Positions 51,601-63,219 of a stretch of 64,000 bases of DNA are shown piece after piece; positions within the stretch are counted from its first letter, which is position 1; each line of letters begins with the position of its first letter. Made by a program: the position numbers and the translations under genes. The stretch is from contig OX439044.1 of the NCBI GenBank assembly GCA_949317995.1, forward strand, positions 10,449,141 through 10,513,140, given 5' to 3'. Source of the DNA: Acholoe squamosa (Eukaryota; Annelida; Polychaeta; Phyllodocida; Polynoidae). Under the pieces are notes generated by a model that did no database searches, was not told the origin of the DNA, and saw only the letters and a list, made by a program, of their open reading frames with translations.

Positions 51601-52776
51601 AGTGGCATGCTTTGCTGATCTTGGGCCTTTGGGCAGGTCTGGCAGTCCCAGGGCCAATATTCTTGATAAGGCGTATGTCAAAGCCGAACGGCGGTGGATA
51701 AATTGTAGAGGAAATTGCAGCTATGAAGAAGGCGGTCTAAGGTCTCAGCCAGTACAGGGAAGGTACAGTAAATTGGAACTAGACCTTATTAGTATATATG
51801 AGGTAAAAGTCTGTCTGGTCTATAGACCCATGCATTAAGAAAATGGTGACTTTGTATGAGATGAAAGTTGTTTGTTCTATTGTCTTTGATGTCTCTATAT
51901 AAGTCTCTAAATCCATGATTTATCCAAACATCCTTTATGAGAGATTCACCAGACAACTTGTCTTAAATATGTGAAAAATATTTGTCATCTCAGTAAAGCT
52001 CAAGCAACAATTTCTCTGAAAAATCAGCCGTTGCTGCTACATTGACCTATTCTCTTTATAGACCCTTTTTGGTAATAATGAATGGATGGAATTTTGGTGC
52101 AAACCCTTATACATGACAGAGGGAAGAAATTGCCCTTCTTTGCAGGGCTATTGGTAAAATAACAAGGAATTCATTAAGAATGAAAGTGTGACTAGTGGAA
52201 AGATTGTGACCAAATGGCAACTCTAATAAGAGGCATTTTAGAGGGATTTTGTACTAGCTCTACACCTTTATATGCAATCCATGGTATTAACAGAGCACTC
52301 CCTAGGGATGTGGCTTCAAAAGACTCAGAGCCTCCATATAATATACCCTGAGGAAATAATGCCTACATGCTTCATTCTCCTTTAATACGATGAATATTAG
52401 CAGTGCAGCTAGCCTTTCATCAAGCTTAAAGAGGATTCAATGACATGAAGAGGTTAAACTTAAGATAACCCAAATAAATATTGGATGCCCTACCATGTAA
52501 TATCTTAAAAGACAATTATCTTGTGAATCTCCTCAAGTAAGTTGTTTGCATATATGGACACCACAAGCAAAGCATAAATATTCGACCAAAATGGACCTAA
52601 GCATAGCTTTATTCATAAAAATGTAAGATTCGGAAGGCACCCAGTCTAAAGGACAGCCATATCAAATGGCTGTTACTGTGTTTGGGGAGGGGTAGGAAAG
52701 TACGCTGAGGCCTATAGAGATATGACTGCAGACACTATCATTACTCTATACTACCAGGTTGTAGTGCTATCATACA

Positions 52777-53001
52777 CACTATAAAAAATAACTGTTGAAT
52801 CTACCAGAGATCCCCTTAAAATGAACTGTAGACCACCATAATTGAAAAGCATTGTAACAGTGTAATTTATACAAGAATTCTAAGCCGCAGGTGGCAGTGC
52901 GGTGGTACACACATGTACAAGGAATCCCTGTGAGAATGGACCCCTGGCAACTTCGGGACAAGGAATTCACCATTATTTCCAGGCCATTTTTTTTTAGAGT
53001 G
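52777..53001. mobile_element. CACTGTAAAAAA-family MITE, shared by both Y copies
   Basis: CACTATAAAAAATAACTGTTG to TTTTTTAGAGTG, with CTGGCAACTTCGGGACAAGG inside. The orthologous copy lies at 59424-59616. Confidence 0.7.
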
Positions 53002-53302
53002 CAGGATGTTTCTGGCACGACTTTTATAGTGCACATCATAGCATTTTAAGAATTGCCATCAAGATAAAAAATAGGTCATGATGTCCCCCTACCATACACA
53101 CACAGAGGCAAATGCACAATAATTTCCTCTATGACCTTGTCCATGTCTCTACTAACCCCTTTATGCGTCTAACCAGACAGAACATCTAGCTGATCCACAT
53201 ACAAGCCCCAGCTGAGGCATCCACATTCAGTCTGTAATTATCTGACAGATCAAGGTTTATGAGCCACACTCAGGGGGTAGGTAGTCTTAAGTTTAAGGGC
53301 TG

Positions 53303-53487
53303 CATGATGCCTTTATGAGTCAATGTCCCTTTGTCGTCATGATGCACCAATGCAGTGCTATAGTGAGTAACTTACCAGCACTGCACTGCAGGATCATGCC
53401 CACACTTTGGTAGTGTAACAGTTACTCAGTAGGGTGTGCAGGATGCAGGAATGTGTGACTGGTGAGTCACTTGACCTTGAAAGGGTT
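53303..53487. mobile_element. TTAA-site MITE, decayed, shared by both Y copies
   Basis: GCATGATGCCTTTATGAGTC, CCAGCACTGCACTGCAGG palindrome and TTGAAAGGGTTAGG end. Its twin is 59950-60155. Confidence 0.65.
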
Positions 53488-53726
53488 AGGTCTCTTTGTT
53501 ACACTCCCTCATGGAGGCTGCTGGCCATGGAGCAGTTTGTGAGGCAAATCTACCAAGTACATTGACGATATCAAATTAACATATATCATCTACTTGAGTC
53601 ATATTGACATGTATTATCTCATGTACCATTTCATACATTGCTTTAGAATAACATCTTTCCATTTCCAACCCTGTATTGTTGGCATGAGGCATAAATGAAG
53701 CTTGGAGTAATAGCAGTGCTGCATTC

Positions 53727-53860
53727 AGTAGTGGATCCAGGATTTTAATGAGTAGAGAGCATGTTTAAGACTCTTTTTTTGGCTAGATTCTAGGGTTGAT
53801 GGAGGTAGATAAACTCTAATCAACTGGCAAAAAGCATATGGTGCTGGCCATCTAATGACA
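53727..53860. mobile_element. hAT-like MITE relic, shared by both Y copies
   Basis: CAGTAGTGGATCCAGGATTTT at the left and a decayed right end. In the twin at 60355-60504 the right end TTAATCTGCCACTAG is still legible. It is an older insertion than the one at 57732. Confidence 0.6.
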
Positions 53861-56282
53861 CACTAATGCATTAAATGCATTGGTGTGTCACGCCCACTGA
53901 AATGCTAGAGTCTGCTGGCTTGTACCATGTTGACCCTATGGCATCTGCATTATGCATGAGTATTTCTAGGGTGAACATTAGTATCATGTACCCATAATAT
54001 AATGGTTTACTATTCAATTAGCGAGATAAATTTGTCAGTCATCGAAATTCCTTAATTCATTCATATTCTATTTTCCCATTGAGCGATTCAAAAGTATATT
54101 ATAAATATATCATGAATGAGCACCTCACACATAAAATGCACCATAAGGTTAGGAATGTAGTATATGCAATATTTCAATATGTAAGTATAGAATATATCGG
54201 GTTGTGCTGCACATCCAGGAAATCAGAAGTGTGATTTTTTTTGTGAACAAGTATTATAAAGAGTGAAAAGCTAAAACAGCATTTTTACATTCAAACACAG
54301 AATTCCCCCCTTATATGTTAAAACAAAGTATTTACATTGGATAACAATAAATATGACATTTGTTCCTAAATAGTATTTTCCTTCAAATAAGCAGAACATA
54401 GTACCATAATACTGACAACGCCTGTGCTCCTGTGCACCATATTAAAACAATCTGGTTCAGATGCAATTCATTCCATCGAAAATCAATACACACGTTAGAG
54501 AGGAAAAATGAAAACCAACAGAAAATCAGCATTGATCCTCTGACACCGTGGCATCTGATTAACAGACAGTACATAGGCCACTATCAGACCCATATATATA
54601 GTGTATGTATTATGTACTGTAGTACCACCAAAGATCCAGATTCCATGACAGAGGAGTTTGACTAAACTAAGATGCCCCATAAGTGACCAGCATGAAAATA
54701 AACAACCCATAAAATACTGAGTATAAGCCATATTTTGGGCTTGGAAATTGCAGTTTTAGTAGCTTTCCTCCAAAACATGTCTTTTCCTCCCGCCCAGATA
54801 CATGCCACACTGACATGAGGTGGTATTTTGGTAACGGATATTGAGAAAAATCTACTAGCCCATTATACATTATAAATGGTGAAGTGCTGGGAGTTTTTAT
54901 ACCTTACCACCTTAATGGCCATTGGGACTGACTTTTGTTATCATTTATTCAGTGTCTTTGAAAATTTAATTGGTAAAAGAGCCCCTTAGGGTCTATTAGA
55001 GCACCATTATATAGCTGCAACTTACTACCTTACTTACCGGTGCCTATATATTAGCACCTGCTGTCTATCCATCTCTTTTCTTGATGCACATGCTCCTGTA
55101 TGATGGTACACAGTGAATTTACTTATTCTTGGCAGCATAAGTCAAGAATCAAGTTGTTAACTAAACTATGGTACAGGGCCTTCATGCTTACAACTAGCTG
55201 CCCGAGAGCAAAGTACATTTTCTTTTAAAGATCCTAAAAGGGCTAATCACCCTAGTTTGTCAACCCTTGAGCCATCCTCTGGGATGATAATAAGACAGGA
55301 CTTTGACAACTTCTGAGGTGTCAGTTGCTAAGTGTTTGTATTCATTCACTAAAATTTCTCTATCATCAGAGTTTGAAGCCAGCAGCTCCGCAGAAGAACT
55401 GAGTAAGTAGTTAGCTACAGTTTATAGCACAATACTGACTGGTTACCTATATTGAATGTAAAGACAACACAAAGCACCCCTTATGGAGTGATCATTTACT
55501 TTGAAAAGGGGTCTAGGTTAACCAGTCAGTGTAACTAGTTCAGGTAAAGGGAGGGAAAACAATTGACCCATCTTAAGGGTGGTGGTGGGGGAGGCAGGGT
55601 AAAAAATTGTCAGCCATCTTGAGGGGGAGAAAAGAAAAAAATATCTTAGTGAAAAGGTGCATGGGCTACTTCAATTTCAAGGATAGCTGTTAACATGTTT
55701 TATATCTCTGGTGTAGGGAACACACAAAAAATGTCAGCTCTCAATGGGGAATTATGGCAATTTTGGTGCATCTGTTTGAAATCTCACCGGCCCCGGGAGG
55801 TAAATAACAACCACTCACTTACCCCTGCTCTCCCACTGATGGTATCCACAGACAAATAGGCACTGCTCCAATAGTGACCCTGGACCAGGACAGTGCAGCT
55901 TGCAGAACCTCACACCCCTAGACCCACACAAACACTTATACCATTTCAACCTTCTCTACAATAAGATGAATAGAGTGTTTAATCAGTCAAATAGCAATTT
56001 ATCCAAAACCTTTCTTTTCACCTCCATTAAAAGTGAATAAGGGGGTGCACACTAGTTCTAGTGGGTCTCCATGGGTAGTAACCTTCAATAAATTTGATCT
56101 AACCCTACCAATAGGATATATCATTAACATTCAAGTTAGAAGTTGTTCATCATGTAAACTGGTAAATAGTTTTTTGTCTTGTAATTAGGAGCTTAGTACT
56201 GAAATAGCGCTAAATACTCATTGATGATATACCCATGACACTATCTTCAGCTTAGGCCCCACCTACCTCCAATTAATTAGAA

Positions 56283-56295
56283 TATTTGGAAAGAT
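56283..56295. other. Empty site for the retroelement tail at 62027
   Basis: TATTTGGAAAGAT occurs once here and twice around 62027-62184 in the paralogous copy. This is the unoccupied target of that insertion. Confidence 0.8.
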
Positions 56296-56469
56296 ATTCC
56301 TTGGCTATCAGGAGGCTTCAAACAACTCAACTTGATTGCCAGTGGTTAGAACCCTGTACCAGATGTTTTTATTCTGTGTACATCTCTGTGTATGTATCAC
56401 CATTCTGTAGCTGATTATATTGTAGTCCTTACTCCTGTCTTGCCACACTAGTCTACGTTCAACCTTATA

Positions 56470-56690
56470 CACTCTAAAAAATAACTGTTGGAACTACTAG
56501 GGATCCTCGCAAAACTGAACAGTGAACAACCACAATTTTATTGCAGTGAAGTAGTGTAGTTTCTACAATGAAGCCCCACATGGCAGTACCGCAGTATGGT
56601 CATTCAAGGAATTTCTGTGATAGAAATGATGGATATCTTGCAACTTTGGGACGAGGAATTTTGGTGTTATTTCAACTTTTTTTTGTAGTG
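56470..56690. mobile_element. CACTGTAAAAAA-family MITE, TA-flanked, shared by both Y copies
   Basis: CACTCTAAAAAATAACTGTTG to TTTTTTTTGTAGTG with TA on both sides. Its twin is 62384-62608. Two copies of one family in each Y copy make it useful for dating. Confidence 0.7.
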
Positions 56691-57731
56691 TAGACAGCAT
56701 GATGCCTCCAGGGAATTTGATTTCTTTGCCTGTCTTGAAACACTAATATAGGACTGACGAAGATCTGTGGATGCTTCATTGCTGACAGAACCTGACTGTA
56801 AGTCTTTGTACCTTATGAATTCTAATCCCTCTTGAAATTTTCCTTCTTGAAAATAAGCAGCTCATGCTCCACATTCTAATCACAATTCATGTTTAGACTG
56901 CACCCAACTAACCACATTTGGACCACGCCCGACTGATGCGAAGTGATTATGGGCCTTTGGGAAGGTTTGGCCATCCCAGGGGTAATAAAGACGTATGTCA
57001 AAGCTGAACCATGGCGCATAAATTGTAGAGGAAACTGCAGCTATGAAGAAGGCAGTTTAAGGTCTAAGGCAGTACAGGGAGGGTATAGTAAATTGGAACA
57101 TGACCTTATTAGTATTTAGGAGGTAGAAGTCTGTCTGGTCTATATACCCATGCCACAAGAAAATGGTCTCTTTGTATAGTCATTTTGTATGAGAAAAAAG
57201 TTGCTTGATTTGTTCGATTGCCTTTGATGCCTATATATCAATCTCTAAATCCATGATATATCCAGGCATCCTATAGGAGAGATTCACAAGACAACCTTTC
57301 ATAAATATGTGAAAAATATATGTCATGTCAGGAAAGCTTAAGAAAAGCTTTATCAACAATTTCTTTGAAATTTCTATTCTCTTTATAGACCCTTTTTTGG
57401 TACTAATGATGGATGGAATTTTTGGTGCCAACCCTTGTATCTGATCAGAGGGAAGAAATGGCCCTTTCTGCAGGGGTATTGGAAAAAAAGGAAATTCATT
57501 AAGAATGAAAATGTGGAAATAGTACCTGTACCAGCTCTACCCCTTTCTACACAATCCATGGTATTAACAAAGCACTCGCTCAGGATGTGGCTTCAAAAGA
57601 CTCTATATACTATACCCTGAGGAAATAATGCAAACATGCTGCATTCTCCTTCAATACGAATGACCATAGCAGTGCAGCTAGCCTTTCATCGGGCTAAAAT
57701 AGGATTCAATGACATGAAGAGACATATATTA

Positions 57732-58980
57732 CAGTGGCGGATCCAGGATTCTGTAGAGGGGGGGGCCAAGACCTAGTGACACTGGTGAGATACTACATGG
57801 TCTTGAGCACCGCAACCGAAGCACAGCGGTCAAACTAGGGGGGTTTGGGGGGCATGCCCCCCCCCAAGAAAATTTTAAGGCTTAATACTTGAAATGGTGA
57901 ATTCTGATGCATTCTAATTGAACATATTAAGTGTCAAGTCTGTACAATTTTAGATAAGAAATCTGTTTTAATGTTAAATATCCTGAAGGAAAGGTGATAT
58001 GTATGTCACTCCCAAATATTTAAAAGTTTGGGGGTTGGGGGGGGCTTGGCCCCCCAGAAGATTTTGAAATATAAGACTTGAAATGATGCATTCTGTGGCA
58101 TTCTGGCACACCATATTTACATACATGTATGCTCTCGCACCTCTTCTCTCCCAAAGAAAATTGTGAAACTCAATAATTGAACCAGTGCTTTCTGATTGCA
58201 TTTTCACAATCATACCACAATATACATATTCAACTTGGCCCTTAAAAGTAAACATACATTGAGTTGCAATCCTCATTGTAGGTGGTGGGTCTGAGGATAT
58301 CCCCAGGAAAATTTTGGAATCCTGGAGGTCAAATGGTGTGTTCTGTTGCATAAATATCCTCAGCTCAAAACTATACCAAGATCACCCCCTCCCCCCTCCA
58401 TAAAAGAAAGACACAGAATGGAATCTCATTAGACCAGACAAGTTGAAAGATGCATTCATGTGCATCAACTTCCCTTTTTATTTGGTGGAGATGAGCATGG
58501 TTATCAGAGATATGGCAGGCTAAAATGCACCAGAATGCATCATTTCTGTTCTAGATTGTTAAAAAGTTCTCCTTGGGGCATGCCCCCCCCCATTGTCACA
58601 CTTCATACACAGCCTCGTTGATGTGCTGTAACAGCAAAGTGCAAGTCACACGTACATGTAATGGACCAGACATACTGGGAGGGACAGGGTGTGTATGTGT
58701 GTGTGTGGAGGGCGGAGGGGGGGGTCACTGGAAGGTTTATTTGAACCCTCGAGAAGAGAAATAATTCTTTTAAAATTCTGGAAAAAAATCAGCTTTCATT
58801 ACATCTATATAAGAAGCCAACAGTTAGCATCCTTATGATCTAAGCTTTCTAATGGTATATGGAACACCATGTTCTGTTTCCCTCTCCTTCTCCTCTTTCT
58901 TCTCTCTTCCTCTTCTTCTTCCTCTTTTTTTTTTTTTTTGGGGGGGCAAGGCCCGTTCGCCCCCCCTGTATCCGCCACTG
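57732..58980. mobile_element. 1.25-kb hAT-like non-autonomous element
   Basis: It starts CAGTGGCGGATCCAGGATTC and ends CTGTATCCGCCACTG. TATATTA borders both sides, close to a hAT-type duplication. The paralogous position near 52444 has no insert. Inside, a unit of roughly 130-180 bp (GGGGGG-CTTGGCCCCCC then GAAAATTTT-GAAAT-CTTGAAATGNTGNATTCTG) recurs about four times. No transposase domain is visible in any frame. Confidence 0.8.
58685..58735. repeat. GT microsatellite and G tract
   Basis: GTGTGTATGTGTGTGTGTGG followed by GGAGGGGGGGG lies inside the 1.25-kb hAT-like element. No separate function is apparent. Confidence 0.7.
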
Positions 58981-59423
58981 TATATTATGTGTTTTCAAGA
59001 TAATGTGACTATAGATCAATCTGGCAAGAAAAGTTGACTTTTTAGAGAGGTTGTTTGATCAAGTTAAACTTAAATCAACCCAAATAAATATTGGATGCCC
59101 TACCATGTAATCTATATCTAAAAAGACAATCATCTTGTGAATCTCCTCAAGTAAGTTGTTTGCATATATGGACACCACAAGTAAAGTTACAATATTCCAC
59201 CAAAATTGACCTAAAACTTTTTTATGAAGAAGTTACCCTTTCTTGGCGTATAGCTCTATAGACAGCCTGTAGGACGCAGAAGGCACCCAGTTGTACAGGT
59301 CAGTCGTATCAAATGGCTGTTACCATGCTTAGGGAGGGATGGGAGAGTACACTGGGGTCAATAGAGATGTGACCAGAGACACTATCATTGCTCTGTATGA
59401 CCAAGTTGTAGTTCCATCGTACA

Positions 59424-59616
59424 AACTATAAAAAACAACTGTTGATTCTACCAGGGATCCTCTTAAAAGCATTGTACCAATAACAAGAATTCTAAGCCCC
59501 AGGTGGCAGTACAGTGATACACAAATGAACAAGGAATCTCTTTGAAAACAACGACAGATCCCTGGAAACTTTGGGATGAGGAATTCACCATTATTTCTAC
59601 GACATTTCATTAGAGT
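59424..59616. mobile_element. CACTGTAAAAAA-family MITE, twin of 52777
   Basis: CAAACTATAAAAAACAACTG to TTCATTAGAGTG. Some of the interior is missing compared with its twin (the GTGAACCACC block). Confidence 0.65.
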
Positions 59617-59949
59617 GCAGGATGTTAGCATGACTTTTATAAGCGCATGTCGTAGCATTTTAAGAAATGCCATCAAGACGAAAAATAAGCCATGACATCC
59701 CCCTCCCATATACTCACAGATGCAAATGCACAATCATTTCCTCTATGACCTTGGCCATACCTCTATAGTAACCCCTTACTTATGGGGGACGTGATGAATA
59801 TAATACACAGGGTTAGTGTCGATTGGACAGAACATTCAGCTGATCCTCATACAAGCCCCAGCTGAGGCATCCACATTCACTCTGTAATTATCTGACAGAT
59901 CAAAGTTCACAAGCTACACTCAGGGGGGGAAGTATTGCCTATTTATCCT

Positions 59950-60155
59950 ACAAGGGCTGCATGATGCCTTTATAAATTCATGTCCATTTGTCGTCATGAT
60001 GCACCAATGAAGTGCCATAGTGACTAACCCAACAGCACTGCATTGATGCATCATGGCCACACTTTGTGAGTGTAACAATTACTCAGTAGGGTGTGCATGA
60101 TGCAAGAATGTAGGACTGGTGAGTTACTTCAAAAACTTGGCTTTTAAAGGGTTAG
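59950..60155. mobile_element. TTAA-site MITE, twin of 53303
   Basis: GCTGCATGATGCCTTTATAA, GCACTGCATTGATGCATCATG and GGCTTTTAAAGGGTTAG. The right end is better kept than in the twin. Confidence 0.65.
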
Positions 60156-60354
60156 CTCTCTTTGTTACACTCCCTCACAGAGGCTGCTGGGCCTGGGGCA
60201 GTTTGTGGGACAAATCTACCAAGAAAACTGACAATATCAAATTGACATATATCATCTACTTGACTCATATTGACATGTATTATCTCATGTACCATTTCAT
60301 ACATTGCTGTGGAATTTCATGAATAAAGCCTTGGGGTAAAAGAAGGGCTGCATT

Positions 60355-60504
60355 CAGTGATAGATCCCGGATTTTAATGAGTAGAGGACATACATACCAC
60401 CTGTTTTAGACTCTATTTGTGGCTAGATTCTGGGGTTGTTGGAGGTAAATAAGCTCTAATCAACTGGCAAAATACTTAGGGCGCCGGCCATCTTAATCTG
60501 CCAC
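60355..60504. mobile_element. hAT-like MITE relic, twin of 53727
   Basis: CAGTGATAGATCCCGGATTTT to TTAATCTGCCACTAG. Confidence 0.6.
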
Positions 60505-62013
60505 TAGTGCATTAAATGCATTAGTGTGGCACACCCACTTTAATGCTAGAGAGTCTGCTGACTTGTACTATGTTGACCCTATAGTGTCTACATTATGCAT
60601 TAGTCATTTAAGGGGTATTTCCAGGGTGAAAATTAGTATCATGTACCCATATGCCTTACTATTCAAATAGAGAGATAAGTTTGTCAGTCATTGAAATTCC
60701 TTAATTCATTGACATTCCATTTTCCCATTGAGTGATTCAAAAGTACATTATAAATGTATCGTGAATGGGTATACTACTGTGACACCCCATGTATAAGGTG
60801 CACCTCACACATAAAATGCACGATAAGTTCAAGAACGTCGTGTATGCAATATTTCAACATGTTAGTATAGAATATATTGGGTTGTGCTCCACATCCAGGA
60901 AATCAGAAGTGTGATTTTTTGGAATACCATGAATGTGACATTTGTTCCTAACTAGTATTTTCCTTTGAATAACCAGAATATAGTTCAGTAATACTGACAG
61001 TTCCCTCACTCCTGTGCACCATTTTAACATAATCTGGTTCAGCTGCAATTCATTCAGATGAAAGTCAATACACAGATTAGAGAGGAAAAGGAAAACAGCC
61101 AGAAAACACCATTGATTCTCTGACACTGTGGTCACAGTGGCATCCAGTTAGTGATCACTTCCCTGTACAGACAGTCAATAGGCCACTATCAGACCTATAT
61201 AGTGTGTGTATTATATACCAGTTAGTACTACCGAAAGTCCAGATTCCATGACATAGGAGTTTGACTAAACGAAGATGCCCCATAAGTGGCCAGCATCAAA
61301 ACAAACAACCTGTAAAATACTGTGTATAAGCCATATTTTGGGCTTGGGAATTGGGGTTTTAGTAGCTTTCTTCCAAAACACAGCCTTTTCTTCCAGACCA
61401 TACATGCCACCATAACATGAGGTGGTATTTTGGTAACGGATATTAAGAAACATCCATGCGCCCTGTAGTAATTTATTCAGTGTCTTTAAATATTTAATTG
61501 GTAAAGGAGCCCCTTCAGGGTCTATAAGAGAACCATTGCTGCAGCTAGGCACAGACAAATAGAGACTGCTCCAACAGCGACCCTGGGCCTGGACAGTGCA
61601 GCTTGCAGAACTTCCCACCCCTAGACCAACACAAACACTAATACCATTTCAACCTACTCTACAATAAGATGAATAGACTTTTTAATCAGTCAAATAGCAA
61701 TTTACTCAAAAATATTCTTTCACGTCCATTGAAAGGGAGAAGAGGGCACCTCCATGTTCTAGTGGGTTCTAGTAACCTGGCCTATTTATGGTCTTACCCC
61801 ACCAATAGAATGTCTTTATTACAGGCAAATATAAAACTGTTTATCATATAAACTGGCCTCTGAACATTTTGCCTTGAAGTGAAATTGTTTATCATATATA
61901 TTGGTCTCTGAATTGTTTGTCTTGGAATTAGGAGCTAAGTGCTGAAAAAGTGTTAAATACTCATTGATGATTTATCCATGACACTACATTCGGCTTACCT
62001 CAATTAATTAGAA

Positions 62014-62197
62014 TATTTGGAAAGATCCTGATGAAGACTAATTAAGTTAGTCAAAACGTTTATAATATTATATTCATCACATCACATTCTACAAATCCAA
62101 CTGTTTGTATTATCTAAGAAATAAATGCCAACTTTAATTTTAATTGACTGTGTCTGGATTTTTGTGCATCTTCCAACTTTAAAGTATTTGGAAAGAT
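62014..62197 (+). mobile_element. 5'-truncated Penelope-like tail with 13-bp target duplication
   Basis: TATTTGGAAAGAT flanks both sides of a 158-bp insert. The insert begins almost exactly at a CTGATGA-stem-AAAACG hammerhead-like core, then has AATAAA and GACTGTGTCTGGATTTTTGTG. The tail matches that of the 36846-37380 fragment. Truncation at the 5' side and a 13-bp duplication fit target-primed retrotransposition. It is a fossil. Confidence 0.75.
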
Positions 62198-62383
62198 ATT
62201 CTGTGGCTATCAAGAGGCTTCAAACAACTCACTTTGACTTCCACGGGTTACCTTCCTGTACAAGAGCTTTATATTCTGTGCACATCTCTGTGTATGTATC
62301 ACCATTCTGTAGCTGATGATGCAGCTGATTAAATTATAGTCCCTACTCCTGTCTCATCACTCGATCCTACATTCAGGCTTATA

Positions 62384-62608
62384 CACTCTAAAAGATTTCC
62401 TGTTGAATCTACCAGGGATCCTCGCAAAACCGAACAGTGAACGACCACAATTTTATTGCAATGAAGTAGTGTACTGTAGTTTCTATAATGAAGCCCCAGA
62501 TGGCAGTACAGTCATTCAAGGAATCTCTGTTCCTTAAATGATGGATGTCTTGCAACTTTGGGACATGGATTTTGCTGTTTTTTCGACAAGATTTTTTTTT
62601 TTACAGCA
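62384..62608. mobile_element. CACTGTAAAAAA-family MITE, twin of 56470
   Basis: CACTCTAAAAGATTTCCTGTTG to TTTTTTTTTACAGCA, TA-flanked. Confidence 0.65.
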
Positions 62609-62690
62609 TAGACTTAAAAGACTTTAAATCATTAAAAGGCAGTATGATGCCCCCATGGAATTTGATCTGACTCTTTGAGGGCTGAGTTAG

Positions 62691-63219
62691 GTTCATGTTC
62701 CTTTGCCATTATGATACACAAATATAGTACTGGTGAGTGTCTATGGATGATGCATTGCTAACAGAACATGACTAAGTTTTAAAGGTGATTTGAAAGTGAG
62801 GAAAGTAAATTGTGATTCTAATCCGATGTGACTTTTTTCTTTTTCAAAATATGCCCCCTTCAGGCCTGTTTTGCAGCCCCTGTTTCATATCCAGCTGATG
62901 CACAATGACCATGTGCCACATTTGGATCTTGCCCAACTGATGTGAAGTGACCAACTATTTGACTGAGGCAGACCGACATGAGGTGACCGCACACCACATA
63001 TTGACCGTGCCAAAATGAGAATAAAGCCCATGCACTACATTTAGATTGCACAATGACTTCCCACCTCATTTTGACCACATCCAACCAATGCAAAGTGACT
63101 GTGCATCACATTTTAACCATGCACAAATTGACTGTGCACTGCATTTTGACAGTGTCCAACTGACAAGCAATGACTTTTTGAGCCTATACATAGGTTCTGA
63201 GAAAGATGGGCATGTTGGA
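62691..63219. repeat. Decayed TGACCATGTGCCACATTTTGACC repeat
   Basis: ATTTTGACCACATCCAACC, ATGCAAAGTGACTGTGCATC, CATTTTAACCATGCAC and CATTTTGACAGTGTCCAAC recur every 40-45 bp from 62890 to 63180. It is a degenerate minisatellite. Similar words (CACATTTGGACCACGCCC) occur at about 56905-56935. Confidence 0.55.

Larger units (their letters stand above)
51620..56930. repeat. Duplicated block Y (copy 1)
   Basis: Matches 56945-62690 over most of its length: 51620-52440 with 56945-57720, 52455-54250 with 59065-60920, 54360-54950 with 60940-61510, 55855-56020 with 61548-61735, and 56160-56930 with 61850-62690. Divergence is moderate with many small indels. Old MITEs are shared at the same places in both copies, so they predate the duplication. 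Confidence 0.8.
56945..62690. repeat. Duplicated block Y (copy 2)
   Basis: Follows copy 1 directly, in the same orientation. It carries two insertions absent from copy 1: a 1249-bp hAT-like element (57732-58980) and a 158-bp retroelement tail (62027-62184). Copy 1 in turn has about 900 bp (54950-55855) not seen here. Confidence 0.8.

Noticed and set aside
58852-59037. Serine- and leucine-rich frame as a signal-peptide gene
   Set aside because: It is a translation of a CT/T-rich tract at the end of the 1.25-kb hAT-like element.
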